DNA of 64,000 nucleotides. Source: Bacillus_CJ salitolerans. Its GTDB lineage: Bacteria; Bacillota; Bacilli; Bacillales; SA4. The stretch's first letter is position 1. Each line of letters begins with the position of its first letter. Under the pieces are notes generated by a model. The model ran no database searches, had not been told where the DNA came from, and saw only the letters and a program-made list of their open reading frames with translations. A program made the translations under genes and the position numbers. Positions 63,181 through 64,000 of this stretch are shown here, piece by piece. The stretch covers positions 643,651-707,650 of the forward strand of contig NZ_JBHUEM010000003.1 of assembly GCF_042680805.1 (NCBI RefSeq). Direction: 5' to 3'.

Positions 63181-63435
63181 ATGCCATATCATAAGGATAA
63201 ACAACAAGCCTTTCAAGCAGCTCAACAAGGAACTCATCAGGCAAAGGATATATATGAGAATATGGAAGTTACTGGTGGAGATTATGGGGCTCACCTAAAT
63301 CATTTAAAAAATGAAGTTAATGAAGCATACGAACAGATAAATAACGCTATGGAGGTAGCTTCTGAAACACAAAAGGATCAATTACGTCAGTTTCAACAAG
63401 ATTTAGAACAAATCGTAAATGATATAAATAAATAA
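63181..63435 (+). CDS. Small helical hypothetical protein
   Basis: 84 residues, soluble, Q- and E-rich, predicted as a helical hairpin (QAFQAAQQGTHQAKDIYEN, then LNHLKNEVNEAYEQINNAM). The position, where B. subtilis has tlp, and the size suggest a spore-associated small protein, but the sequence does not match Tlp well; the layout is closer to YtzC/DUF2524 proteins. GAAGGAGAG precedes the ATG. Function unknown. Confidence 0.7.
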   Translation: MPYHKDKQQAFQAAQQGTHQAKDIYENMEVTGGDYGAHLNHLKNEVNEAYEQINNAMEVASETQKDQLRQFQQDLEQIVNDINK

Positions 63436-63441
63436 TAAATG

Positions 63442-63472
63442 AAATGGGTAGTGAAACTATCCATTTTATTTT
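63442..63472 (+). terminator. Intrinsic terminator
   Basis: AAATGGGTAGT/ACTATCCATTT plus T-rich tail. Confidence 0.8.
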
Positions 63473-63480
63473 TTATAAGT

Positions 63481-63549
63481 AAGAAATTATAATTTCTGTG
63501 TTTAGCTTATACAATGTTACTGCTAAATCCAGCCCAGCGTGTTTTGTTC
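63481..63549 (+). repeat. Dispersed intergenic repeat, copy H (internally deleted)
   Basis: The opening TTTAGCTTATACAATGTTAC and CCAGCCCAGCG are joined directly to TTTTGTTC; all hairpins are missing. 63550-63690 shows nothing recognisable. Confidence 0.75.
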
Positions 63550-63696
63550 TAGCATTTGTCTTCTTATTTACAAGTGATTTCTATCTTCAAAGAAATCAAG
63601 CTTTTTCGTTTTAATCTTTGTGATAGTTGAGCCTAAAGGCAAGATTATTTTGTAGATTAGAAAATGGAAGGGAATTGTTATTGAACATATACAATT

Positions 63697-64000
63697 AGAC
63701 ATGGTATAGTAATCATCCGCTCATTGAGAGCAACAAGGTTTAATGGAAGAAAATGATATTGAATCACTTCTATAAGACATGATATAGTAATTATCCGCTC
63801 ATGAGAGCAACAAGAGAAGATGAACGACACAGGTTAAATGGAAGAAAATGATATTGAATCACTTCCATAAGACATGATATAGTAATTATCCGCTCATGAG
63901 AGCAACAAGAGAAGATGAACGACATACGGTTAAATGGAAGAAAATGATATTGAATCTCTTCTATAAGACATGGTATAGTAATCATCCGCTCATTGAGAGC
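63697..64000. repeat. Tandem repeat array, unit about 95 bp, running off the window
   Basis: Units begin AGACATGRTATAGTAATYATC at 63697, 63775, 63870 and 63966 (spacing 78, 95, 96). The first lacks GAGAAGATGAACGAC. Each has CGCTCAT(T)GAGAGC, a short hairpin, and AATGATATTGAATC. Unit lengths are not all multiples of 3, so a repeat protein is unlikely. Confidence 0.85.

Noticed and set aside
63697..64000. CRISPR array
   Set aside because: Whole units of about 95 bp are repeated with no unique spacers, and no cas genes are in view.

Overview
The window is low-GC chromosomal DNA of an endospore-forming member of the Bacillaceae. Gene order from 1 to about 48.7 kb follows the Bacillus subtilis recA, cotE-mutSL, glnRA, lexA, tkt and ccd neighbourhoods closely: ymfH-I-J-K, rodZ, pgsA, cinA, recA, rny, ymdB, spoVS, a 2-oxoacid:ferredoxin oxidoreductase pair, miaB, ricA, cotE, mutSL, miaA, hfq, spoVK, hflX, ynbB, glnRA, an HD-GYP gene, lexA/yneA, ynzC, tkt, sirA, yneF, ccdA, ccdB(yneI), ccdC, yneK and sspP. 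Sporulation genes (spoVS, cotE, spoVK, sirA, sspP, a Spo0E-type phosphatase) confirm a spore former. The species cannot be named from the sequence alone.

The unusual part is selenium. B. subtilis lacks selenocysteine (Sec) machinery, but here 49.7-62.9 kb carries tRNA-Sec (selC), selB, selD and selA. The cluster also holds a GT4-type glycosyltransferase translationally coupled to selB, a PhnDEC-like ABC uptake system, and a 75-residue SelW/Rdx-type protein with an in-frame UGA (CxxU). selD itself also reads through an in-frame UGA. mnmH (tRNA 2-selenouridine synthase) lies separately at 36.7 kb, so selenophosphate probably feeds Sec, 2-selenouridine and perhaps a selenium small molecule.

selC has been used as an integration site. 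A perfect 73-bp copy of its 3' part (anticodon stem to CCA) recurs 3.4 kb downstream, flanking a decayed island. The island holds an Mrr-like endonuclease remnant, an ATP-dependent DNA ligase split into two fragments, and an MFS exporter lying between the two ligase fragments. About 450 bp before selC is a tRNA-like gene with its own terminator. Its acceptor, D and T arms are canonical, but its anticodon arm is a perfect 8-bp hairpin.

A dispersed intergenic repeat (about 180-240 bp, eight copies, all in the + orientation) sits just behind the terminators of + strand genes. Its hairpin stems keep pairing between copies through compensatory changes. The window ends in about 95-bp tandem repeats that run off the edge. 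The two tail-end clusters (proCBA and the sel genes) are otherwise compact, with intrinsic terminators between transcription units.
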